A DNA stretch of 64,000 nt from Chamaelirium japonicum. Taxonomy: Eukaryota; Streptophyta; Magnoliopsida; Liliales; Melanthiaceae. The first letter of the stretch is position 1; each line of letters begins with the position of its first letter. The stretch lies in assembly GCA_947650365.1 (NCBI GenBank), contig OX393554.1, positions 40,456,971 through 40,520,970 on the forward strand, in the 5' to 3' direction. A model generated the notes under the pieces. It was not told the origin of the DNA, ran no database searches, and saw only the letters and a list, made by a program, of their open reading frames with translations. Positions 1 through 12,469 of the stretch are shown piece after piece. Made by a program: the position numbers and the translations under genes.

Positions 1-506
1 CTTTTTCCCCAGATAAATCTCCATAAAATAAGACAAAAAAACAAGGAGCACGTCAGCACAGCCAACGTCCTTTTTCTGGCAGCATTCATCGATCTGCAGT
101 TTACTACAGACGACCTCATGCCAACAGTATCAACTCTGTGCATCTTCACCTGGGAACCTAAACATTTAGGAGGGTAATTCAGAATAACCTTTATTTAAAC
201 CATTACGTAGCTGATTGATAGGATCTCAATAGGGAAAATTTCTTCCTGAAACGGAAACTGTTACGGATCATACACATATCATCAGCATTCAATGGCTCAA
301 GATGTACAACATCATAAGCAGCAACATGTAGAACTAATAAATCATGAGCAAATGAAAGATGATGCTAACACCCCCACTTGATGAGAAATTCAGTGCATAA
401 CTGAGATGCAAAGATCATCCTTTTCGACAAACTACATGTAACCACCAAACCAATTAAAAACTTCAGCACTATTTTTTAAGTAATATGAACATAAACCAAA
501 TAAAAA
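1..506. other. Unassigned AT-rich DNA
   Basis: No coding region, RNA gene or repeat structure could be supported here. The sequence is AT-rich and may be an intron or 3' flank of the possible exon that follows on the minus strand. Confidence 0.4.
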
Positions 507-806
507 TCAATAAATAGGGCCATTCAATCCTACAATTTGATTCCAGCCAGAATTGGCACGCATCAGCTCCCACCAAACAACGATCGTCCATGGTAGCAGC
601 ACCACCATGACCACCATCAGCAGACATGGGAAAAGAATGACCAACACCCATATCCCAGCCCTCGGGCACCCCGTCATCCTGGTGAATCCTCGCAACATGC
701 GTACCCGTCTTCCATAGTAAACCCTCCGACTAATCCTCTGATTGAATACCACACCATCAAATGAATCGCTGTGAAGCTTCCCATTTAGGTACACATTTAA
801 TTCCTG
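507..806 (-). CDS. Possible host exon, unknown gene
   Basis: On the minus strand an AG-like acceptor near 806 is followed by an open stretch whose first part looks protein-like (residues such as VYLNGKLHSDSFDGVVFNQ). In a second frame the downstream part is also protein-like (PEGWDMGVGHSFPMSADGG) and ends at about 469. The two halves are in different frames, which suggests a one-base shift near 670 or a chance overlap. I do not recognise the family. The base composition is more GC-rich than the flanks, which favours an old exon. It could equally be a degraded gene fragment. Confidence 0.2.
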   Translation of the reverse strand, partial: QELNVYLNGKLHSDSFDGVVFNQRISRRVYYGRRVRMLRGFTRMTGCPRAGIWVLVILFPCLLMVVMVVLLPWTIVVWWELMRANSGWNQIVGLNGPIY

Positions 807-1740
807 TTTTTTTTTAAAAAAAGTCTTTGGGAAATAGCAAAATAAAACTCATCATTAGTAAGCAAATACACACTACAAAAGCAATTATACGTAGGGATTA
901 ACCTTTGTCCATATTATACGTAGTGATTAACCTTTTTTCCTCCTCCTTTACTCGGCCTTGGGACCGGCAATGCAAAGCTAGTTATAGCTCTACATTGGCG
1001 GAGTTAAAAAAAGCTTCCCTCTTGCAAAACAAAAAATATCATCAGAACTATTCATTGAGGATAGTGGAATAACAAGGATTCTAAACATCAATTATCATCT
1101 TGATTGGGGATCAAAGGAGTCAAGCCACCCGTCAACTTTTCACTGCAAAGATAAAAGAGAAGTGAAACATCAAAGGAGTAGAACATTGAATATAGTGAAA
1201 TCTCAAACCCCAAACATTATTAGCAAGACTTAAGGCCAAGCAAGTGTTCCTGCTGAAGCTTGTCAAGTGTGGGGGCCATATAGGATTCTCATTCCTCAAA
1301 ACCATTCCCATCAAAGCTGACGTGAAGGGACGTGAAGTCACACACAATTTGTTTTTGTCGCTTCTATAATCACACTTCACACCGCACGTAAAGAGATCGT
1401 TCGATTCAAACCAATCGAACGGTTCAAGCTACACACCACATCTATTGCCATGCCGCACGCCGCAGCCTATCACTCCTCATTATGCGTCATTATTGATAAA
1501 TTACACATAAAAAAAGTGCATCAATTTATCAAAAAATTACATTAGTCCACAACATAGTCCACCACATAGCCACCATATATTACAAATACTTGTATATATA
1601 TCACACAAAAAGAAAACAAAGATACAAGCTTTTACCTGCCAAGATCATCACAGTATGTGACTCCCCAATGAAAAGCTCATTTCTCTTCTCAATCTAGATT
1701 TGTGCATTCTGTTACATAAAAAATCAAGTATATCATATTA
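807..1740. other. Intergenic, no gene recognised
   Basis: No supported coding region. Positions about 1380-1475 hold a block that recurs in direct orientation near 5393-5490, described separately. Confidence 0.4.
1380..1475. repeat. Left copy of about 95-bp direct repeat
   Basis: This block (ccgcacgt ... cgttcgattcaaaccaatc ... gccgcagcctatcactcct) matches 5393-5490 (ccgcactt ... cgttcgatcaaaaccaatc ... gctgcagcctatcattcct) in the same orientation. Identity by eye is roughly 75-80%. The pair brackets the FAR1-like pseudogene about 4 kb apart. Direct orientation argues against ordinary transposon TIRs. Confidence 0.5.
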
Positions 1741-3997
1741 TTAAACTTCTTTGAGGAAAAAATTCATTTGAGGAAATATATTCATAAAAAAAATACATTC
1801 ATTAGGAGATGCCACTGAACCTTGTGACTCAACCATTTTTCGTAATACATGACAATTACGTTTGTCATGATCCGCTTCTCGTATTCCACATCCACGACAT
1901 AAACGATCCTTAGATCTAACTTGCTTCATAGACATCTTCTTTCCTTCCTTAAATCTCTTCCCACTGTCTTTAGTTTTTGAAACATCTTGTGGACGAATAT
2001 TTGGGGTGGATATGACGTTACAATGGAATCATAACTTCTTTCATTCTAATCTTGACTTGAATTCAATTGATCCAATTCTTGATTAACATTCACCAATGCA
2101 TCGTAAAAAAGCTTCCCAGCTTCAGGTGAAGATTTTGCTTTAAGTATGCACTTTTGCAGGATTTGAGACCATTCATCTGTAGATGTATATGATGTTGTAT
2201 TATGACTTCCATGAAGTTCGATACCGACAACATCAAATACAGGATTAGCCAGTGCATTTATAGTTCACATATTCAATATATAATGATACAGTAAAGAGGT
2301 GACAAATTGCAATCTCATGACGAGTAACAGATGTCTGCATGGAACCCCTTTAGTCACAAACATTTTGTAGCTACAACTTGCTTCATTATTTTCTTTCGTA
2401 TATTTCACGATTTTCAATTTTAATTCTCCTTTTTTCTTTACCGTATAGGTAATAGAACAACAATCCATATTTGTTGGACTTGCACCGTATTGCATGCTTT
2501 CGACCAGTTCATCTTGAAATAAGTTAAATATGCCCCGTGTATAAATAGTTGCCATTTGTTTTTTCATTGCAAAAGTTGTTTTCATCTGTGGCTTAATATT
2601 AATAGAACTATGGTCGTCTTCTAACTCACGATGCTTCATTCTCTTGACTGTCATTTCAAAATTGGTATAAAATTTAACTAATATGTTTTTCTTCCTCACA
2701 TAGTTGAAAAAAATTAAGTTCATACTTTCACTACGCTGTGTTGTCCTGCATCCTGTCGTAAAAATATTCATAGAGTATGCAGATATCCATTTAGCATGGA
2801 TTTCGTATAAAGATGTCAAGCAGTTGTTATCTTGCATTGCATTATTTTCAATCACATCTTTCCATTTTGCCTCAAAATCATTAGGAGTCTCTGAGTTCCA
2901 AATGCAATGTTTAAAAGGATTGATAAAATTATTATCATACGCCGTTGCACCTAATTTTTCAGAAACCTTACTCATGATATGCCACATGCAGAATCGATGA
3001 TGTGCTCGTGCGAGTACTATCCGAATAGCAGCTATCATTGTCGAATCCTGATCAGTGATGATGACTTCAGGCTCTTTGTTACTCATGGCTTCTAAAAACT
3101 TCTGAAATAACCAAACAAATGACTCTGTTTTTTCATCATTTAAAAATCCAGCACCAAAAACTGTTGACTGACCATGGTGATTAATTCCAGTAAAATGTGC
3201 AAATATCATTGAGTATTGATTTGTTTCATATGTTGTATCGAATACAACATCCCCAAAATAGTGGTATGCTTGTCTTGCCCTACAATCAGTCCAAAAGCAG
3301 TGTGTTAATCTGTCCTCATCATCAGATTCGAAAGCATAAAAAAAACTAGGATTGCTATCTTGGTTAGTTTTAAAATGCTCCAATAAATTATACGCATCAT
3401 ATTCCTTTTCAGCATGTTTTTCCTTCTGATATTTTTTTCTATGAAACCAATATTCTCATACCTAGCAGATTGAATTTTCAAAAGTGAGATAGTTTTTGAA
3501 ATGCCTAAATTTGATGTTCTTGATTGTTTAAACAATACCTTCTTTGTTAGGGTAATTTGACGGTGCAATGGAAACAAATGAGTTTTACTTGGTGTTGCAA
3601 GAGGGTGGTTGTGCCCTTCCGTAAACTTTGTGACAGCCCTTTTTCTCTCTGAATTTTTTGTAAACCGAATATATGATTTATAACCCACTCTTACAATATT
3701 TCTTCTCTGTCTAACTTCAACATCCGAAGGCCTTGGCCTTATATTGGGAGTTCCCTCCTTATCATATACAATAACCTTAAATTGTAACTCTTTTGCTTTT
3801 TAATGATATCCCGTAGATGAGTTACGTATGCCAAACCCTCCCTCCCTTGCATATTTTGTATAAAAATCTTTTCCTTCTTCTATTAAGTCAAATATCATCC
3901 CTATTTTTTGTTTCAATTCTTCGTTAGTCTGCGGTATATACATTTCAGAATCTTCTATGTCTTCAATATTCAGAGAGGCTTCGTCTTGCTCCATCAA
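1741..3997 (-). pseudogene. FAR1/MULE transposase-like pseudogene
   Basis: Relic of a FAR1-RELATED SEQUENCE or Mutator-like transposase protein, read on the minus strand. The domain order is that of the family. First comes an N-terminal acidic stretch and FAR1 DNA-binding domain (FYTKYAREGGFGIRNSS, then VTKFTEGHNHPLATPSKTH at about 3610). Next is the MULE transposase core at 2265-3383 (GDVVFDTTYETNQYSMIF; EPEVIITDQDSTMIAAIR; HHRFCMWHIMSKVSEKLG). A SWIM-like finger lies near 2350, and a C-terminal zinc-knuckle-like segment (CRGCGIREADHDKRNCHV) at about 1870. It is broken by an in-frame TAA at 3800-3802, by a one-base shift at the A7 run (T7 on the plus strand, 3432-3438), and the SWIM CxC pair has become CSY (codon 2367-2369). 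DNA between 2264 and 1936 still reads like the C-terminal linker, so an intron is not required. It is either a domesticated family member that decayed or a captured MULE. Confidence 0.8.
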
Positions 3998-4860
3998 AAT
4001 CTAATTATTTGAGCAAAGTGTTAAATTGATAGAATTCGTATATAATAACTAATAAAGCGTAATACTAAGGTATGAGGTTAAATATAGGGTTAAATATTGT
4101 GATAAATATTAAGTATAAACGTGATTTGGAAGAAAATTGAGACCTTTTCGGCTTATTACTTTAAATAATGAGGTATTTTGTTCTTGTTTAAAAGTGAAGA
4201 GATATTTCTCATGTGCTAATTCTATCATAATAAATGTATGTAAATAAGTTTTGATTCCCACATATTTACAGAAAAAAATTAATATTTTTAGTTTGGAAAT
4301 TAAAAGCATCAGGTTTCTAAAGCATCTTAGCCATATTTTGTTGATCAGATTTCTATAAGTCATTTCATAAAGTTTGAATTTTAAAAATTTAATTGGTGGT
4401 TAAGTTAATTCTTATTTTCTCAATTCCTTGTTTGTCTGTATTCCTTGATCGTATGCCTTATTTAATAGAATTTTGAAAGGTTGAATATATGCCTTATTTT
4501 CTCGATTCCCTGTTTGGATGTATTCCATCAATCCAAAGCACAAAAAAATGTAAAACAACATCTAAACATTATGCAAAAGAATGTACAACCAAAGATTGAG
4601 GATTGCTCACATATCTGGAAGCAAGGTCAGCGGGAGCTTGATGCGGGCTTCCTTCCATAACTGTATACCCTTTTTCTTCTCAGATCTTGAGTAAAAAAAA
4701 AACATCAAGGTTTGAAGCTGGAGAACAAGAGTAATAGGGGAAAAAAGGAAAACAACATAAAATAATGCAGAGGGTTAGGGTGTAACCTGTTGCGATTTGG
4801 AACTCAGATCATAAGGGGAAAAAAGAGTAAAGGGGAAAAAAGGGGGGAAATAAAATAGGG
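3998..4860. other. AT-rich flank, no gene recognised
   Basis: AT-rich sequence upstream of the FAR1-like relic. No supported coding region, RNA or TIR was seen. A purine-rich stretch begins at about 4810. Confidence 0.4.
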
Positions 4861-5345
4861 TTGAGTTGGAGCTGCGATCTGAAACTCCAAGCGCTCGGCG
4901 AGAGGGAGATCTCAGATCTGAGAGGACGAGCTCAGATCTGGGCCGAGGATGTGAAGGGACGTGTACGGCTGCTGCTGCGGTCTCTTTTCCCTCGTCGGGC
5001 TTTCGGCGAGAGGGATCTGAGCGGGTGCTCGGTGAGAGGCATTTGAGCGGGCGCTCGGCGAGAGAGATATGAGCTCGGTGAGAGAGACAGCTCATATTTG
5101 AGAAAAAGAGAGCTCAGATCTCCGGACGTGAATGGACACTGCTGCGATAGGTACAGCTGCTGCTGCGGTCTCTTTCCTCTCCGGGCTCTCGGCGAGAGGG
5201 ATCTGAGCGGGTGCTCAGCAAGAGGGATCTGAGCTCGGCGGCGAGACGGATATGAGCTCGGCGAGAGAGAGAGAGAGAGACCTCAGATCAGAGAGAGAGA
5301 GAGAGAGAGAGACCTCAGATTGAGAGAGAGAGAGAGAGAGAGAGC
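4861..5345. repeat. GA-rich degenerate tandem region
   Basis: Repeats of a gctcggcgagagggatctgag motif (short spaced copies at about 4895, 4990, 5040, 5190 and 5230) pass into (GA)n tracts at about 5262-5343 interrupted by cctcagat. The gctgctgcggtctctttcc block at 4970 recurs at 5158. Long reading frames here arise from the low-complexity composition and are not supported as genes. Confidence 0.6.
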
Positions 5346-5392
5346 AAGCGAGCTCAGAAATCGCAGATTTGTACGGCGCTATTTTTTTTTTA

Positions 5393-5611
<219 letters not shown>

Positions 5612-5993
5612 AAACGGAAAATGAGCTGCCAGCCTATTTCAAACAAATGGGCAGCCACCCATTTGATGCCCTTATTAGTCTTAGAATGTGCTGATTTTTT
5701 GTGAGCATAAGTATCATATCTTGGATAGAACACCCACAAAAAATCAGCACATTCTAAAACTCCTAGGGGCATCAAATGTTAGAAGTTTTATTGAGCGTTC
5801 ATTGTCACCGTTAATATGAAATATTACATTTGAAGCACCTAAAAGTTTTAGAATTTGCTAATTTTTTGTGGGTGTTCTATCTAAGACAAGATGCATATTC
5901 TCACAAAAAACCAGCACATTCTAAGACTCCTAGGGGCATCAAATGGGTGGCTGCTCATTTCGTCGAAATAGGCCGCCAGCCTATACCCCGTAT

Positions 5994-5995
<2 letters not shown>
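5612..5995. mobile_element. Micron-like foldback MITE, copy 1
   Basis: About 160-bp imperfect inverted arms: gcagccacccatttgatgcc on the left pairs with the complement of ggcatcaaatgggtggctgc on the right. The element sits between (TA)n tracts on both sides. Each arm is itself a small hairpin built from agaatgtgctgattttttgt and its complement. No coding capacity. The arrangement matches what is known of Micron MITEs, which insert into TA microsatellites; family assignment is inferred from that context. Confidence 0.75.

Positions 5996-6048
<53 letters not shown>
5996..6048. repeat. (TA)n microsatellite
   Basis: Uninterrupted TA run between foldback elements 1 and 2. Confidence 0.95.
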
Positions 6049-7174
<1,126 letters not shown>

Positions 7175-7188
7175 CTCTCTCTCTCTCT

Positions 7189-7235
<47 letters not shown>
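7175..7235. repeat. (CT)n(TA)n microsatellite
   Basis: (CT)n 7175-7189 then (TA)n 7192-7235, between foldback elements 3 and 4. Confidence 0.95.
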
Positions 7236-7238
<3 letters not shown>

Positions 7239-7694
7239 GCATGCTATGATGCGGCTGCGGTGCGATGCCGCACGCACCGCATGCCGCATTCAAGCATTTC
7301 TATATATATATATATATATATGTATATACATATATACACACACATTGCGGCCGGGGTAACGTGCGGCTTAACGTGCGGCCACCACCTTCGGGGGTGTTTT
7401 CGGAATTTTTTTTTGGGGGGATTGATCACCCACCCTTGGATTAGACACACAAAAAATTTGAGCCCGATCCAAGACTTGTAGGCCGTCCAAATGTGTTGAT
7501 CTTTTATCGGTCGTTCATTTTTTTTGCCATTTTGATCATCACATTTGGACGGCCTACAAGTCTTGGATCGGGCTGAAATTTTTTGTGTGTCCAATCCAAG
7601 GGTAGGTGATCAATCCCTTAAAAAAAATTCCGAAAATACCCCCGAAGGGGGTGCCGCACGTTAAGGCCGCACGTTACCTGCCACAATGTATCAC

Positions 7695-7727
<33 letters not shown>
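7236..7727. mobile_element. Micron-like foldback MITE, copy 4, with half-unit
   Basis: A roughly 65-bp GC-rich piece (7236-7300), resembling half of the units at 7728-8202, is followed by (TA)n at 7301-7320. Then comes a palindrome at about 7343-7697 centred near 7510. Its arms include ggccgtccaaatgtg with cacatttggacggcc, and the cttcgggggtgttttcgga segment with the complementary tccgaaaatacccccgaag. (TA)n at 7699-7727 closes it. Confidence 0.75.
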
Positions 7728-7730
<3 letters not shown>

Positions 7731-8202
7731 GTGCTAGGATCCGGCGTGCAGTGCGTGCGGCGTCACACCGTAGCCGTCTGATGCACCGCTGCGGTGCGTG
7801 CGATGCACGTAGCGGTGCATCAGACGGCTGATGTGTGACGCCTCACGCACCGCACGCCGCATTTTAGCATTTCTCTCTATATATAGAGAAATGCTAAAAT
7901 GCTAAAATGCGACGTTTGGTGCGTGCGGCGTCGCACAATAGCCGTCTGATGCACCACTGCGTGCATCGCACGCACCGCAATGGTGCATCAGACGGCTGTG
8001 GTGCGACGCCGCACGTACTGCACGCCGCATCCTAGCACGCCTCTATGTATATATAGAGAGAAATGCTAAAATACGGTGTGCGGTGTCACACCGCAGCCGT
8101 CTGATGCACCACTGTGTGCATCGCACGTACCGCAGCGGTGCATCAGATGGCTGCGGTGCGACGCCGCACGCACCGCACGCCGCATCCTAGCACACCTCTA
8201 TA
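7728..8202. mobile_element. Three tandem GC-rich palindromes, one MITE family
   Basis: Three consecutive units of about 150-160 bp (near 7728-7885, 7886-8044 and 8058-8202). Each is a palindrome with arms carrying agccgtctgatgcaccgctg and its complement, and ends of the type gctaaaatgcggcgtgcggt. Short TA runs (ctatatatag) separate the units. They are near-copies of each other, so they are either tandemly duplicated or successively inserted into a residual TA tract. Confidence 0.75.
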
Positions 8203-9296
<1,094 letters not shown>

Positions 9297-10178
9297 GTTT
9301 AAGAGGAGATGACATCCCTGTATAATTGGAGGGGGGTAGGTAGACTCGAACATGTGTATTGGAATAAAAATGCACATAAAGTTAATATGGGGTTCAAATA
9401 TTGGATCAACTGCAAAAACATATAAACATGGATAATAAGGAAAACCCATAGACATATATAAATGTCCTCCTCGAACATTATAATCCATCATAAAAAATAG
9501 ATATCATGCATACTTGTGTGAAGATGTTGTCATCGTCCTATGTTTTTGTTGGAAAAACCTCATGTTCTGCTCCAGCCATATAGTTCAGAGAAGGTCGATG
9601 ATGCTTCTGTTCCAAGTAGAAGTGTGATTGGGTGTAATATGCACCATCTCCAATAAGAACATAATAAGTCTATACAGAGTGGGAGAGTGTGGTAGATGAA
9701 AAAGGTGTTAGCAGCCGCGTCCACGAGTTATGGATCGAGGGGCACTGAATGAATATATGATCGATAGATTTTGTATCATTGCATAAAAGGCAAGAGTGGG
9801 TAGTGTGGATGAACACATGTTGTAGGTTGTCTGTTATCAGGTACACTAGTGTAGCTAGCGTTGTCCAAAGGAATAATTTAATTTTGATTGGCCATGTCAC
9901 AACCCAAAACATTGACTGCTTCCAAGTCTAAAGCATCAAGAAAGTGTCAACATATGTGGATCAAATTGTGAACACATTAGAGTTAAAATCATTTATAAGA
10001 GAAAGGTGTCAGAAAAGATGGATGGGATGGCGATGAGTAATGTCCAAAGAGAGTTATGCTCATGGTTTCTGTTAGGATATGTGGATGAAGTAAAGCAGTT
10101 GTGCAAGTTTGGACGAGAGAGAATTGGGAGAACATAAGCAGCCATCGTATCTGGTTTGGATGTTGTGGAGAAGAGGTT

Positions 10179-10195
10179 GGGGGGGGGGGGGGGGG
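10179..10195. repeat. G17 homopolymer
   Basis: An uninterrupted run of 17 G inside the LINE relic. Confidence 0.9.
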
Positions 10196-10602
10196 TGGTA
10201 GGAGGCTACTAGGGTGGGAATGTTGAACCATCTGTCCGTCCATAACCAAATATAACATCCATCTCCAAGTGACCATCACAATCTACCTTTAAAGTAATAC
10301 CATGTTCAATAGTCCTCTCCAAAAGAGGAGATCCTAGCTAATGATGAAAGGTTAAGGTGCAATGATTTCTTCTTCTTGTAACAGATTTGATTTATTAGTT
10401 GTGTCCATGGGTGCCTACTATGAAAGTGTCGCCACCACCATTTGCAAAATAGTGAAACATTGAAACATTTGACATCCAGAACCCCAAGTGTTTTATTGTC
10501 TTTAGTTTATAAAACCAATGCTTAGTTAATTAGGGGATGCCCTTGTTATATCTTTGTGCTCCTTTCCATAGAAAGTTTCTTCAAGTACGATCGATCCAAT
10601 GG

Positions 10603-10737
10603 ATAACCCATTTGGCAATTAATATGAAGGTTGATATGCAGTGTAACTATAGAGAAGTGAACACAGTTGAATAACCCATTTGACAATTAATATGAAGGTT
10701 GATATGCAGTGTAACTATAGAGTAGTGAACACAGTTT
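10603..10737. repeat. 68-bp tandem duplication
   Basis: Two head-to-tail copies (10603-10670 and 10671-10737) containing ttgatatgcagtgtaactat, differing at about two bases. A local duplication inside the LINE relic. Confidence 0.85.
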
Positions 10738-11639
10738 TAGTAAGGATGAGTCTGTTGCTATCCTCCTATGGATAGCAGCTTTCCCATCCACGAAGAAAAC
10801 CTACTATATAAACATTCAAGTAGCGGGGTCCAGTCTTCCCGTACAAGCGCTGCCTATGAGTGGTAATCCAAGATAGGTAATAGCGAAGGTGGTGCTGGGA
10901 TAACCAAACATGCAGGCCATTTGAGTCCCCTAGATGGCCATTGTTTTTGACTGGAGTCATTAGCACTCTTAGTAAAGTAAATTTTTAGGTGTGTCATCAG
11001 TTTGAAGGATAGTATCCTAAATTCGATGTTTGCGATATGTTCTAGTGTAGCTTTGTTGGACATGATAGAGGCATATGCGAACTGAAGGTGAGAGTTTGTC
11101 ATAACTTGATCAGAGAATAGCTCCTCAATACACCTATGGAGTTTGGTGCATCTAATCATCTGACTAAGGGCATAATTGATTAGGACAAAGGGCAGTGGGG
11201 ACAACGAGTTGCCTTGTCTCAGACCTCGATACATGTGGAATGGTCTGCTAGGTAAACATTGAGTTGTACTGGTGTTTTAGAAGTCCTAAAGCAAAGACCG
11301 ATCACTTCATAAAATTTAGCTTAATAAGTACTATTCCTTCCTTGTTCCCATGACATCTGGACATCGTTTCTTGAGTGAAGGCGAAGCTGTCCATAATATG
11401 TCCAATCTTGATGAAAAGCCGATTGGTGGATGCCAACAAAGTCCGCAAAGATCGTTCGTAATCTATTGACAATGGATTTTGGTGATGATCTTGAAGATCC
11501 CATCGATGAAGCTAATCGATTGATATTCTCCCACCGTGTTGGCTCTCTGATTTTTTTAAAATAGGATAATAAATGGAAGTTGATTTTGTCCAAATTTAGA
11601 CACATTGCATCCAAATTTTGTAACATGCACTTCATTTCT

Positions 11640-12372
11640 TGTGGGGGAAAAATCTTCGTGCCGATCCGAAGACTTCACTCCACCAGTCAATTGAAGTTGA
11701 ATGGTAGATCGGTTGATTGAAAGGTGACTTTGAAGGTAGGTGCTCTAGTGATTTTGAGTTAACACTTCTGATATGCAAGCAGAGAAGATTAACACAAGAT
11801 GTGGTCTCGGAGTTCAGCCGAAGCCTACGTCTCCGTGCTATAGGGAGCAACCCGAATTCACTAACTCTTTGTTTGCTGTGACCTTGACAAGCCGAGTGTC
11901 ATTGAAGTATCTCCGATCTCTTCAGAGACAAGAAGAAGATCGAGGAAAGTTGGAAGATCGAAAGCTGGAATTCCAGAGCTCTGGTTTCTAAATCGGATTT
12001 CAGATTTTGATTCTCCAACTTTCCTCGATCTTCTTCTTGTCTCTGAAGAGATCGGAGATACTTCAGTGACACTCGGCCTGTCGAGGTCACAGCAAACAAA
12101 GAGTTAGTGAATTCGGGTTGCTCTTTATAACATGGAGACGTAGGCTTCGGCTGAACTCCGAGACCACATCATGTGTTAATCTTCTCTGCTTGCATATCGG
12201 AAGTGTTAACTCAAAATCACCAGAGCACCGACCTTCGAAGTCACCTTTCAATCAACCGATCTACCATTCAACTTCAATTGACTAGTGGAGTGAAGTCTTC
12301 GGATCGGCACGAAGATTTTTCCCCCACAATTTGGCACCGTCTATGGGATTCTTGCCAAAATTTGCACCCACA
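11640..12372 (-). repeat. 3' LTR of element 1, a palindromic LTR
   Basis: Bounded by CA at 11640 next to the target duplication, and by TG at 12372 next to the polypurine tract. Inside, arms 11640-11953 and 12015-12328 (314 bp each) are inverted copies with about 14 mismatches and no gaps by eye. A 61-bp loop (11954-12014) contains the palindrome ccagagctctgg. The outer arm carries 44 further bases including tttggcaccgtctatggga, a primer-binding-site look-alike in reverse orientation. Confidence 0.8.
12329..12347 (+). other. PBS-like motif inside the LTR (decayed copy)
   Basis: atttggcaccgtctatggga-type sequence directly after the cccccaca arm end. It matches the tttggcgccgtctgtggga primer-binding site common in plant gypsy elements, with two G-to-A changes. 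It lies antisense within the LTR, so it is not the working PBS of this element. Confidence 0.55.
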
Positions 12373-12387
12373 GTTACCCCCTCCAAG
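12373..12387 (-). other. Polypurine tract of element 1
   Basis: The minus-strand reading TTGGAGGGGGTAAC lies immediately before the LTR start TGTGGGTGC. It has the same form as the tract of element 2 (TTGAGGGGGCATT before TGTAGAC), so it fixes the LTR boundary. Confidence 0.75.
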
Positions 12388-12469
12388 TTAGCTAGATGTC
12401 ATCCTGGCTGGCATGGATTTCTTGGTGCAAAATGACAACCCCCTATCAAGAGCATAATCGATTGGTCAA

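Larger units (their letters stand above)
9297..11639 (-). pseudogene. L1-type LINE ORF2 relic, 3' part
   Basis: A non-LTR retrotransposon remnant on the minus strand. Starting from the right it reads reverse transcriptase pieces (VNRLRTIFADFVGIHQSAFH at about 11430), then RGLRQGNSLSPLPFVLINYA near 11200. The zinc-binding RVT segment follows (KIKLFLWTTL ... HSCLLCNDTKSIDHIFIQCP at 9670-9912), then a C-terminal piece with IWLEQNMRFFQ near 9560. The catalytic YADD box has decayed to HLQFAYASIM, and many frameshifts and stops are present. The 5' portion continues at 22214-22390, so the gene was split by the LTR element at 11640-22213. Confidence 0.8.

Noticed and set aside
11992..12015. Boundary of two separate head-to-head LTR elements
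   Set aside because: No TG/CA ends, target duplication or PPT at the centre; a PPT beside 12372 and duplications at 11635 and 22214 fit one element with a palindromic LTR.
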